Shown here one piece after another: positions 1 to 6,034 of a stretch of 9,131 nt of DNA. This DNA comes from Pirellulales bacterium. GTDB taxonomy: Bacteria; Planctomycetota; Planctomycetia; Pirellulales; JAICIG01. Within the stretch, counting starts at the first letter, position 1, and each line of letters starts with the position of its first letter. Below the pieces are notes generated by a model. That model was given only the letters and a program-made list of their open reading frames with translations, did not search any database and was not told the origin of the DNA. The translations under genes were made by a program, and so were the position numbers. Location: contig JAICIG010000323.1 of assembly GCA_025924495.1 (NCBI GenBank), positions 1 to 9,131 of the forward strand, in the 5' to 3' direction.

Positions 1-527
1 CCCACTATTTTGTGGAAAACCAAGGCACCGAAGCCAGCCGCCACGACTCGCTCGTGCCGGCCATGAGCACGCTGATCATTATCGCGCACATCAAAGACGG
101 CGCCGATCTGGCCCGGCAGCATCATCTGCCGGAGCCCATTATCGACCTCATCGAACAGCACCACGGTACAACCCTGGTGGAGTACTTTTACCGCCGGGCG
201 AACGAGCAATCCGAGGCGAATCCGGATCTTGGGCATGTCGAAGAAAGCTCGTTCCGCTACCCAGGGCCGAAGCCGCAGACGATCGAAGCGGCCGTGCTGA
301 TGCTGGCCGACGCCGTCGAAAGCGCCAGCCGCGTGCTGGTCGAACCGACTCCCGCGCGTATCGAAAGTCTGGTCGAAGACATCGCCATGAAAAAGCTGCT
401 CGACGGCCAGTTCGACGAATGCAATCTGACGCTGCGGCAGTTGCGGACGATCGAAGACAGCCTGATCAAATCGCTGACCGCCGTCTATCACGGCCGCGTC
501 AAATATCCCGACCAGCGCACGGCTTAG
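1..527 (+). CDS. PgpH-like 7TM-HD family phosphohydrolase, C-terminal part (5' end outside window)
   Basis: This is the C-terminal end of a membrane-anchored HD-domain hydrolase of the 7TMR-HDED/PgpH type. Characterised members degrade cyclic di-AMP in the cytoplasm from a multi-pass membrane anchor. The frame is open from base 3 and reads HYFVENQG, the usual KPxYFxENQ motif just after the HDIG motif, so a start at the GTG at 12 would be an artefact of the cut. Visible family motifs are AHIKDG, then HHGT followed by YFYRRA, then FRYPGPKPQ, then MLADAVESASR. The His of AHIKDG, the HH pair and the Asp of LADAVE match metal ligands known in PgpH. The HDIG motif, the extracellular 7TMR-HDED domain and the membrane helices lie upstream of the window. 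ybeY follows about 110 bases later, a pairing common in bacteria. Family assignment is firm; the c-di-AMP substrate is inferred. Confidence 0.9.
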   Translation, partial: HYFVENQGTEASRHDSLVPAMSTLIIIAHIKDGADLARQHHLPEPIIDLIEQHHGTTLVEYFYRRANEQSEANPDLGHVEESSFRYPGPKPQTIEAAVLMLADAVESASRVLVEPTPARIESLVEDIAMKKLLDGQFDECNLTLRQLRTIEDSLIKSLTAVYHGRVKYPDQRTA

Positions 528-541
528 TCGCCGTCTGTCGG

Positions 542-571
542 TTGATAGCAGAATTCGTTAGGCTGCAATAT
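542..571 (+). promoter_or_regulatory. possible sigma70-type promoter before ybeY
   Basis: TTGATA at 542-547 and CAATAT at 566-571 are separated by 18 bases, in the gap after the HD hydrolase stop and about 70 bases before the chosen ybeY start. The match to TTGACA/TATAAT is good for such G+C-rich DNA, but there is only this one arrangement to support it. Planctomycete promoters often match this consensus poorly. Confidence 0.25.
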
Positions 572-639
572 GTGCCGCGCGCCCAGTGGCCGGCATTTGG
601 ACCATGTCCCCCCGAGCGCCCGCAGCGCCCGTCTTGCCT

Positions 640-1089
640 ATGATTCAAATCGATGTCCGCAACCAGCAGCAAACGCTGGCAGTCGACGAGGCGCTATTGC
701 GCAAAGCGATCGAAACAGTGCTGGCCGGCGAAGGCATCGTACGGGCGGAGATCAGCCTGGCCGTGATTGACGATCTGGCTATGCACGCGCTGAACCGCCA
801 GTATCTGGACCATGACGAGCCGACCGACGTCCTGAGCTTCGTGCTGGAAGAAGAGCCGGGCTATGTGGAAGGAGAAATCATCGTCAGCGCCGACACCGCC
901 GCGGCCTCGAGTCGGCGTTTCGGCTGGAAAGCCGAAAATGAACTGTTGCTGTATGTGATTCATGGAGCACTGCACCTGGTCGGTTACGACGACTTGAATC
1001 CGGAAGCGCAGGCCCAAATGCGCGGCCGCGAGCGAGCCTATCTCAGCCAATTCGGCCTGACGCCGCACTACGCGGAAGATTCGCCATGA
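640..1089 (+). CDS. ybeY: YbeY endoribonuclease-like rRNA maturation factor
   Basis: YbeY is a cytoplasmic metal-dependent RNase involved in 16S rRNA 3'-end maturation and ribosome quality control. The 149-residue product has the family size. It shows the NRQYLDHDEPTDVLSF segment (residues 52-67), the GEIIVSADTA strand (78-87) and the zinc motif HGALHLVGYDDL (108-119). The family signature is HX3HX5H; here residues 108 and 112 are His but the third ligand position (118) is Asp. I chose the ATG at 640 because the protein then begins MIQIDVRNQ, as YbeY proteins usually do. The frame stays open to an ATG at 586, but those 18 extra residues (MAGIWTMSPRAPAAPVLP) look non-coding. No clear ribosome binding site precedes either start. 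The gene lies between the PgpH-like gene and recO on the same strand. Confidence 0.9.
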   Translation: MIQIDVRNQQQTLAVDEALLRKAIETVLAGEGIVRAEISLAVIDDLAMHALNRQYLDHDEPTDVLSFVLEEEPGYVEGEIIVSADTAAASSRRFGWKAENELLLYVIHGALHLVGYDDLNPEAQAQMRGRERAYLSQFGLTPHYAEDSP

Positions 1090-1124
1090 TCCTCGAACGA
1101 TTGCATGTCCGCTTATCGCTTCGT

Positions 1125-1152
1125 AATCCGCATTCCGCATTCCCCATTCCGC
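1125..1152 (+). repeat. four tandem 7-bp units (ATTCCGC type)
   Basis: AATCCGC, ATTCCGC, ATTCCCC and ATTCCGC lie head to tail and are followed by ATTT, in the 121-base gap between ybeY and recO. Units 2 and 4 are identical; units 1 and 3 each differ by one base. It is a simple microsatellite-like tract with no evident gene function; slippage could alter the spacing upstream of recO. Confidence 0.8.
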
Positions 1153-1210
1153 ATTTGAACCAAACTTCCGGCGCCCCCAAGTAACGACGCCGCAAATCGC
1201 ACTACGCTTC

Positions 1211-1972
1211 ATGTCTGCCGAAAAAGCCACTGCTTTGGTGCTTCGCGTCATCGAGTTCAGCGAGACAAGCTACGTCGTCACCTTGTTTACGCGGGAATTC
1301 GGCAAAGTGCGAGGGTTGGCCAAGGGGGCTCGAAGGCTGAAGGGGCCGTTCGAGTCTGCCCTTGACCTGTTAGCCCAATGTCGGATAGTCTTCCTCCGCA
1401 AATCATCCGAAGCGCTCGATCTACTGACCGAAGCCAAGTTGGAGCGGCGATTTCGCGCGGCGGACCGCGATTTATCACGTCTCTACGCGGGCTACTACGT
1501 CGCCGAGTTGTTGAACGAACTGACCGACGACGCCGACCCTCACCCCGAGTTGTTCGACCTCGCCAGCGAGACCTTGCTCGCGTTGGCAAGCGGCAGCGCG
1601 GCGACCTCGGCGTTGATCTTGCGTTTCGAATTGATTGCTTTGAGACTGCTCGGACACCTGCCGTCGCTCGACGTTTGCGTCGGCTGCGGCGAGCCGGTGG
1701 CGGCGAGCGGAGGTCGAGTCGCCTTTGGGCTGTTGGCAGGCGGAGTGCTCTGCGGGCGATGTCGGCCGGGAAAGAAACAAGTCGTCTCCATCCAGGCCGG
1801 CAGCTTGCGGGTGATGCAGCATTTCTCCGACCCGCATAGCGAAACCTGGCAGCGGATGGAAGTCGATCGCTCGCTGCGCGGCGAATTGCGTGGAGTGGTA
1901 AACCAGTACCTTTGCAACCTGCTGGGCCGTCGCCCGCGGATGCATGGTTACCTGGGAATTCTTACAAGTTGA
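1211..1972 (+). CDS. recO: DNA repair protein RecO
   Basis: RecO works with RecF and RecR to load RecA on SSB-coated single-stranded DNA and to anneal strands during gap repair. The 253-residue product has the family length and order. An N-terminal OB-fold region runs over residues 1-80 (ATALVLRVIEFSETSYVVTL, then FGKVRGLAKGARR, a typical RecO start). An alpha-helical domain follows, with YAGYYVAELLNELTDD (92-107). A four-cysteine zinc site has Cys156 and Cys159 (CVGC) with Cys181 and Cys184 (CGRC). The C-terminal segment LGRRPRMHGYL is also typical. The ATG at 1211 gives the expected N-terminus, though no strong Shine-Dalgarno sequence is visible. The gene heads a close series: the next start is 21 bases after its stop. 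Confidence 0.95.
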   Translation: MSAEKATALVLRVIEFSETSYVVTLFTREFGKVRGLAKGARRLKGPFESALDLLAQCRIVFLRKSSEALDLLTEAKLERRFRAADRDLSRLYAGYYVAELLNELTDDADPHPELFDLASETLLALASGSAATSALILRFELIALRLLGHLPSLDVCVGCGEPVAASGGRVAFGLLAGGVLCGRCRPGKKQVVSIQAGSLRVMQHFSDPHSETWQRMEVDRSLRGELRGVVNQYLCNLLGRRPRMHGYLGILTS

Positions 1973-1993
1973 TGGCATCATGGAAGAGGCGCC

Positions 1994-3271
1994 ATGCGAG
2001 TTAGTCTGGCGAAGTGCTGCGTCGTTGCGGCGCTGGCCGTAGCCGGCTGCCGCTCGCAATCGCGCTCGCCGACCGATCCGTTTGCCGCTCAATCGCAACC
2101 GTCGGCGGCGGGAGTGGCGCAGCAAAACCAAAATGCGCCGGACAAGGCCACGGGCGTGCAGCAGGCCAGTTTTCAGCGGCCTGAATATGTGCCGCTGCCC
2201 GGCAAGTCAATCGTCGGACTGCTTCCCAAGGACGAAGACGGCATTGCCATCAACGAAGAGAAATCGGCCTGGGAGAAGACCGTCGAAAACCTCGCTCCGT
2301 CGAAGGTCGGCAAGCGCTTTAAAAAGGCGATTGGACGCGGGCCTAACGAACAGATCGCCCGAGAAAACTTCGACAAGGGCGAAGACCTGTTCAAGCAGCG
2401 CAAGTACGACGAGGCGGTCAAGTATTTCAAAGAGGCTTCCAAGCGCTGGCCCGATTCGGGGCTCGAAGAAGACGCGCTGTTCTACCTGGCCGAAAGCTAC
2501 TTCTTCGCCGACCGCTACTATCGAGCCAGCGATACGTACGTCTTACTGCTGAAGAAGTACGAAAACTCGCGTTACTTGAACGACGTGGTGATTCGCCAGT
2601 TCGCCGTTGCCCAGTACTGGGAGCAGATGGCCAAGGACCACGCCTGGTACGCGCTGAACTTGACCGACAAAACCCGCCCGTACTTTGATCCGGCCGGCAA
2701 CGCCATTGCCGTTTACAACAGCGTGCGGCTCAACGACCTGAATGGTCCGCTCTCCGACGACGCCACTATGGCCATGGCTAACTATTATTTCGTACACAAT
2801 CGGTTCGAAGACGCGGCCTACCATTACGACTTGATCCGCAAGGAACATCCGAACAGCGAACATCAGTTGCAGGCGCATTTGCTCGGCATTCGTTCCAAGC
2901 TCAGGGCCTATCAAGGACCGCAATACGAGGCCGCGCCGCTGACCGAGGCGGAGGAACTGATTGAAAAGACGTTGACCACCTTTCCTCGCGATCAGTTGAA
3001 GGATGATCACGCCCGGTTGGTGCAGGCGCGCGAAGCGATCCGCTTCGAGCGCGGGCAGCGGGTGTTCCAGTCGGGCGAATACTATTACAAGATCAAGTAC
3101 TATCGTGCGGCCCAGCACTATTACCGCGAAGTCATCAAGGATTACCCCGATACGCCGTTTGGAAAGATGGCGCTGGAACGAATGGGGGAAGTCAAAGATC
3201 TTCCGCCCGTGCCGCCGGATTATTTCAAGTGGCTGACGAAGCTATTCCCTACCGACGGGGCCAGGAGGTAG
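1994..3271 (+). CDS. BamD/YfiO-like TPR outer-membrane lipoprotein
   Basis: The 425-residue protein begins with a lipoprotein signal (MRVSLAKCC, hydrophobic run, then VAGC), with Cys19 as the predicted lipidated residue. A low-complexity Gln/Ser/Ala-rich linker spans about 22-60. TPR-like helical repeats follow: the clearest is at about 124-155 (ARENFDKGEDLFKQRKYDEA onward), then 158-191, 256-290 (AMANYYFVHNRFEDAAYHYD) and 350-386, with a YYYKIKYYRAAQHYYREV block. This is the layout of BamD/YfiO, the lipoprotein of the beta-barrel assembly machinery, but it is longer than the roughly 245 residues of the E. coli protein. A strong GGAAGAGG (1982-1989) sits four bases before the ATG. lptE starts two bases after the stop, implying co-translation and supporting a role in outer-membrane assembly. 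It could instead be a YbgF/CpoB-like TPR protein, so I give no symbol. Confidence 0.8.
   Translation: MRVSLAKCCVVAALAVAGCRSQSRSPTDPFAAQSQPSAAGVAQQNQNAPDKATGVQQASFQRPEYVPLPGKSIVGLLPKDEDGIAINEEKSAWEKTVENLAPSKVGKRFKKAIGRGPNEQIARENFDKGEDLFKQRKYDEAVKYFKEASKRWPDSGLEEDALFYLAESYFFADRYYRASDTYVLLLKKYENSRYLNDVVIRQFAVAQYWEQMAKDHAWYALNLTDKTRPYFDPAGNAIAVYNSVRLNDLNGPLSDDATMAMANYYFVHNRFEDAAYHYDLIRKEHPNSEHQLQAHLLGIRSKLRAYQGPQYEAAPLTEAEELIEKTLTTFPRDQLKDDHARLVQAREAIRFERGQRVFQSGEYYYKIKYYRAAQHYYREVIKDYPDTPFGKMALERMGEVKDLPPVPPDYFKWLTKLFPTDGARR
3263..3268 (+). promoter_or_regulatory. Shine-Dalgarno AGGAGG that fixes the lptE start
   Basis: AGGAGG lies five bases before the ATG at 3274 and inside the last codons of the upstream lipoprotein gene. 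It selects this ATG over an in-frame GTG/ATG-type extension back to 3229, which would lie wholly within the previous gene. Confidence 0.85.
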
Positions 3272-3273
3272 CG

Positions 3274-3861
3274 ATGCCCAGGCGCCGAATTCAAACCGAA
3301 GCCGAATGCGCCAGCAGCGCAGGCGGACAACTCAGCCGCCGGGAATTCGCCTGGCTGGCGCTCGTCTCGCCGCTTGCCGCCGCGCTCGGTTGCGCCGGCT
3401 ACCGCATGGGCGCTCGCACGCTCTATCCGCCCGACATCGAGACCGTGTATGTGCCGATGATCGAATCGAATAGCTATCGCCGCAACCTGGGCGAATGGCT
3501 GACTGAGGCGGTCGTCAAGCAAATTGAGAAGGACACTCCGTTCAAGGTCGTCAATACGCCTGAAGCCGACAGCGTGCTATCGTGCCGGATTGTCAGCGAC
3601 AACAAGCGGATTGCCATGGAGTCGTCGACGGACGAAGGCCGCGAGCTGCAGGTCGGCTGGCAGGTGTCGGTCAATTGGGTCGACCGCAAAGGGGACATCA
3701 TCAAGCCCGAACAGCAAATTCCGGCGCCGCAAGCCTTGAACACCATCCAGGACGGCGCCAGTATGTTCCCGGAAATCGGGCAGTCAATCACTACCGCTCA
3801 GCAGACGTCGATCGAGCGGCTGGCAAGGCAAATCGTGTCGATGATGGAAGCGGCATGGTAA
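3274..3861 (+). CDS. lptE: LptE-family LPS-assembly lipoprotein with Tat-like signal
   Basis: LptE is the outer-membrane lipoprotein that plugs and supports LptD during lipopolysaccharide insertion. The 195-residue product carries the planctomycete LptE pattern: CAGYRMG directly at the lipid site, TLYPPDIETVYVPMIES (49-65), RRNLGEWLTEAVVKQIE and ADSVLSCRIVSDNKR. The signal region is unusual. Twenty residues precede SRREF (21-25), a twin-arginine motif, then a hydrophobic stretch ends in the lipobox AALGC with Cys40. This suggests export by the Tat pathway followed by lipidation; that is inference. The start is fixed by AGGAGG five bases upstream. The gene follows a BamD-like lipoprotein by two bases and precedes folP by 11, so the three are probably one transcript. 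Confidence 0.88.
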   Translation: MPRRRIQTEAECASSAGGQLSRREFAWLALVSPLAAALGCAGYRMGARTLYPPDIETVYVPMIESNSYRRNLGEWLTEAVVKQIEKDTPFKVVNTPEADSVLSCRIVSDNKRIAMESSTDEGRELQVGWQVSVNWVDRKGDIIKPEQQIPAPQALNTIQDGASMFPEIGQSITTAQQTSIERLARQIVSMMEAAW

Positions 3862-3872
3862 GCTAGCGGAGC

Positions 3873-4766
3873 ATGGAGAACGCATTCCGCCCGGGTCTTG
3901 CCGAAAGTTTCCCTCATCGCGCCACCCGTTGGCAGTTGCGCACGCAACGACTCGAACTGCCGCGGCGCCCATTGTTAATGGGCATCGTCAACGTGACGCC
4001 CGATAGCTTCTCGGATGGCGGATTGTTTGCTTCCACGTCGGCCGCCATCGAACAGGCGTTGCGTCTGGCGGAACAGGGCGCCGACATCCTCGATATCGGC
4101 GGCGAAAGCACGCGCCCCTATTCCGAAGCGGTGAGCGTCGACGAAGAACTCCGCCGCGTGATCCCTGTGGTAACCGCCATCGCGCAGCAGAGTCGAACGC
4201 CGATTTCCATCGACACCTCAAAGGCGGTCGTGGCGGCTGAAGCGATTCGCGCCGGGGCCGAGATCATCAACGACGTCACCGCTCTGGCGGGAGATCCCGC
4301 CATGCTCGCCGTTGCGCGAGAGAGCAGCGCCGGCGTCTGCGCCATGCACATGCAAGGCATGCCACAAACCATGCAAGACAATCCGTCGTACGGCGACGTC
4401 GTGGCGGAGGTGCTCGAATATCTCCGCCGGCGCCGCCAGGAGTTGCTTGCCGCCGGCATCGATGCAGCACGGATTGCGCTCGATCCCGGCATCGGCTTCG
4501 GCAAGACGCACGAGCATAACATTACGCTCATGGCCCACTGTTACCGGTTCCATGAGTTGGGCTCGCCCTTGCTGGTCGGCCACTCGCGCAAAGGGTTCAT
4601 CGGCAAAGTGATTGGCGACAAGCAGGCCGACCGCACCCCCGGCACAATTGGCGGCGCCTTATCGCTGGCCGCCCAAGGGGTGCAAATCGTCCGCGTACAC
4701 GACATCGCTCCCGTGCGGCAGGCCTTACTGCTGTTCGAAGCCACGGGCGGGATTGGAGCCGGGTGA
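3873..4766 (+). CDS. folP: dihydropteroate synthase FolP
   Basis: FolP joins 4-aminobenzoate to 6-hydroxymethyl-7,8-dihydropterin diphosphate to give 7,8-dihydropteroate in folate synthesis; it is the sulfonamide target. The 297-residue protein shows the TIM-barrel motifs in order: LMGIVNVTPDSFSDGG (35-50), ADILDIGGESTRPYS (70-84), PISIDTSK (110-117), EIINDVTAL (130-138), LDPGIGFGKT (203-212) and PLLVGHSRKGFIG (232-244). The final RVHDIAPVRQAL motif (274-284) is also present. All conserved loop residues appear intact. About 30 residues precede the first strand, slightly more than in many FolP proteins, but the ATG at 3873 is the natural start 11 bases after lptE. GGAG at 3868-3871 is only one base from it, so translational coupling to lptE is likely. 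Confidence 0.96.
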   Translation: MENAFRPGLAESFPHRATRWQLRTQRLELPRRPLLMGIVNVTPDSFSDGGLFASTSAAIEQALRLAEQGADILDIGGESTRPYSEAVSVDEELRRVIPVVTAIAQQSRTPISIDTSKAVVAAEAIRAGAEIINDVTALAGDPAMLAVARESSAGVCAMHMQGMPQTMQDNPSYGDVVAEVLEYLRRRRQELLAAGIDAARIALDPGIGFGKTHEHNITLMAHCYRFHELGSPLLVGHSRKGFIGKVIGDKQADRTPGTIGGALSLAAQGVQIVRVHDIAPVRQALLLFEATGGIGAG

Positions 4767-4772
4767 GAGATC

Positions 4773-4801
4773 TTGTCTGATTCTGTGGTGACGATTAACC
4801 T
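4773..4801 (+). promoter_or_regulatory. weak candidate promoter for the DUF5131/TcmP pair
   Basis: TTGTCT (4773-4778) and TAACCT (4796-4801) are 17 bases apart just after the folP stop. The consensus matches are partial (four of six and three of six). The arrangement gains interest because the palindrome at 4801-4814 would overlap the end of the -10 element, where a repressor would block transcription. This is speculative. Confidence 0.2.
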
Positions 4802-4814
4802 GAACGAAAGTTCA
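4801..4814 (+). promoter_or_regulatory. TGAAC-N4-GTTCA palindrome (possible LexA-type operator or hairpin)
   Basis: TGAAC (4801-4805), GAAA (4806-4809) and GTTCA (4810-4814) form a perfect inverted repeat 25 bases before the DUF5131 start. The core GAAC-N4-GTTC equals the half-sites of the Bacillus DinR/LexA box. In RNA it would be a five-pair stem closed by a GAAA (GNRA) tetraloop. Either role is inference; a 10-base palindrome can occur by chance. Confidence 0.35.
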
Positions 4815-4839
4815 CTTCGCAGCTCCGGGGTGTTTCGCG

Positions 4840-5643
4840 ATGAGCGACAAATCTACGATCGAATGGACCGATGCAACATGGAACCCGCTGCGGGGATGCA
4901 CAAAGATCAGTCCCGGCTGCGCTCATTGCTATGCGGAGACCTTCGCGGAACGCTTTCGTGGCGTGCCCGGACACCCATACGAGCAGGGATTCGATCTTCG
5001 ATTCGTTCCGGAGAAAATCGCGGAACCGCTGCGATGGCCGGTTCCGAAGATGGTTTTCGTGAACTCAATGAGTGACCTTTTTCAGAACGAGGTTCCCGAC
5101 GCCTACATCATTGCCGTCACCAGGGTAATGCAGGTTTCTAACTGGCACACGTATCAGATCCTGACGAAACGGTCGGAGCGGATGCGCGACCTGTTGTCGT
5201 CTAAACTGCATGATGCCGCTGCAAACGGCCACATCTGGTGGGGAGTGAGCGTTGAAAACCGCCGTCACGGGCTACGCAGAATCGAGCATCTTCAAGCCGC
5301 GCCGGCGAAAGTGCGGTTCTTGTCGATCGAACCCCTGCTAGAAGACCTTGGCGACTTGGATCTACGAGGCATCTCCTGGGTGATCGTCGGCGGAGAGAGC
5401 GGTCCTGGCGCCAGACCAATGAAGGCAGAGTGGGTCCGGGCGGTCAGAGAGCAATGCCAAAAGGCTCGTGTTCCGTTTTTCTTCAAACAATGGGGTGGCC
5501 CGAGAAAAAAGATTACGGGGCGATTGCTCGATGGAAGGACGTACGACGCGATGCCTCAACAAGAGAAACGCGCCGTACCGGATCGAACAGAGCGCGCGAG
5601 GCTGGCAGAACAGCTGGAATCGATAGAGTCGATGCCAACATAG
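4840..5643 (+). CDS. DUF5131 / phage Gp37-Gp68 family protein with three-Cys motif
   Basis: The 267-residue product belongs to the DUF5131 (phage Gp37/Gp68) family, whose reaction is not, to my knowledge, established. It opens with IEWTDATWNPLRGCTKISPG and carries Cys20, Cys27 and Cys30 (CX6CX2C), resembling the iron-sulfur cluster loop of radical-SAM-like proteins. Further family blocks are VFVNSMSDLFQNEVPD (72-87), WHTYQILTKRSERM (102-115), IWWGVSVEN (132-140), RFLSIEPLLEDL (159-170), WVIVGGESGPGARPM (180-194) and PFFFKQWGG (212-220). The C-terminal GRLLDGRTYDAMP (227-239) also fits, so the protein looks intact. No strong ribosome binding site is visible before the ATG. The partner tcmP starts 22 bases after the stop. 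The weaker codon bias than in folP and the phage-type family suggest a transferred cassette. Confidence 0.92.
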   Translation: MSDKSTIEWTDATWNPLRGCTKISPGCAHCYAETFAERFRGVPGHPYEQGFDLRFVPEKIAEPLRWPVPKMVFVNSMSDLFQNEVPDAYIIAVTRVMQVSNWHTYQILTKRSERMRDLLSSKLHDAAANGHIWWGVSVENRRHGLRRIEHLQAAPAKVRFLSIEPLLEDLGDLDLRGISWVIVGGESGPGARPMKAEWVRAVREQCQKARVPFFFKQWGGPRKKITGRLLDGRTYDAMPQQEKRAVPDRTERARLAEQLESIESMPT

Positions 5644-5665
5644 CTGAATTAAAAGGGGTAGAAAG

Positions 5666-6034
5666 ATGGCTCGGCAATCTTTCGGCGGCGATTGGACCGA
5701 AGACAAGCTCCGCCGCGTGGGCGAATACTTTCTACGGTATAACGTCGCGCTAAAAAACCAGCCTTTTTCGCGTGAATATATCGATGCCTTCGCGGGCACC
5801 GGCTATCGGGAAGTCCGAGACGTAGGTGCAGGCGACAGGCTGATGTTCCCTCAGCTGGCTGAGCCTGAAGTGCAAGGTTTTCTGGATGGCTCCGCAAGAA
5901 AGGCGTTAAAGGTCGAACCAGGCTTCGATCGCTTCACCTTCATCGAGAAGGATCCAAACAAGGTCAGGGAACTTGCGAAACTTCGCGACGAGTTGGCGCC
6001 GTTCCGCTCCAGTGCTTGGTCGCCCAGGCGATGA
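5666..6034 (+). pseudogene. tcmP: three-Cys-motif partner protein TcmP, truncated at 3' end
   Basis: TcmP is a methyltransferase-like protein found regularly beside DUF5131 proteins; its role is unknown to me. Here 122 residues remain. The start is good: AGGGG at 5654-5658 is seven bases before the ATG, and MARQSFGGDWTEDKLRRVGEYF is typical. YIDAFAGTG (38-46) resembles a SAM-binding motif I. FLDGSARKAL (72-81) and RFTFIEKDPNKVRELAKLRD (89-108) also match the family. After about residue 110 the sequence reads APFRSSAWSPRR and stops; these codons are the antisense of the 3' end of the convergent esterase gene, not TcmP. Full-length members are more than twice this size, so the C-terminal half is missing and the protein is probably non-functional. 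A genuine deletion/rearrangement or an assembly junction could explain it. Confidence 0.8.

Noticed and set aside
1086..1184. A 32-codon plus-strand frame (MILERLHVRLSLRNPHSAF...) overlapping the ybeY stop by ATGA
   Set aside because: The overlap is attractive, but most of the frame is translation of the 7-bp tandem repeat and the product matches nothing I know.
694..1251. Long minus-strand open frame opposite ybeY
   Set aside because: It is antisense to a clear ybeY gene, runs through the tandem repeat, and has no recognisable motif or ribosome binding site.
4773..5075. TTG-initiated plus-strand frame starting just after folP
   Set aside because: It overlaps DUF5131 in another frame, and its translation turns Arg/Ser-rich, as expected for an out-of-frame reading.
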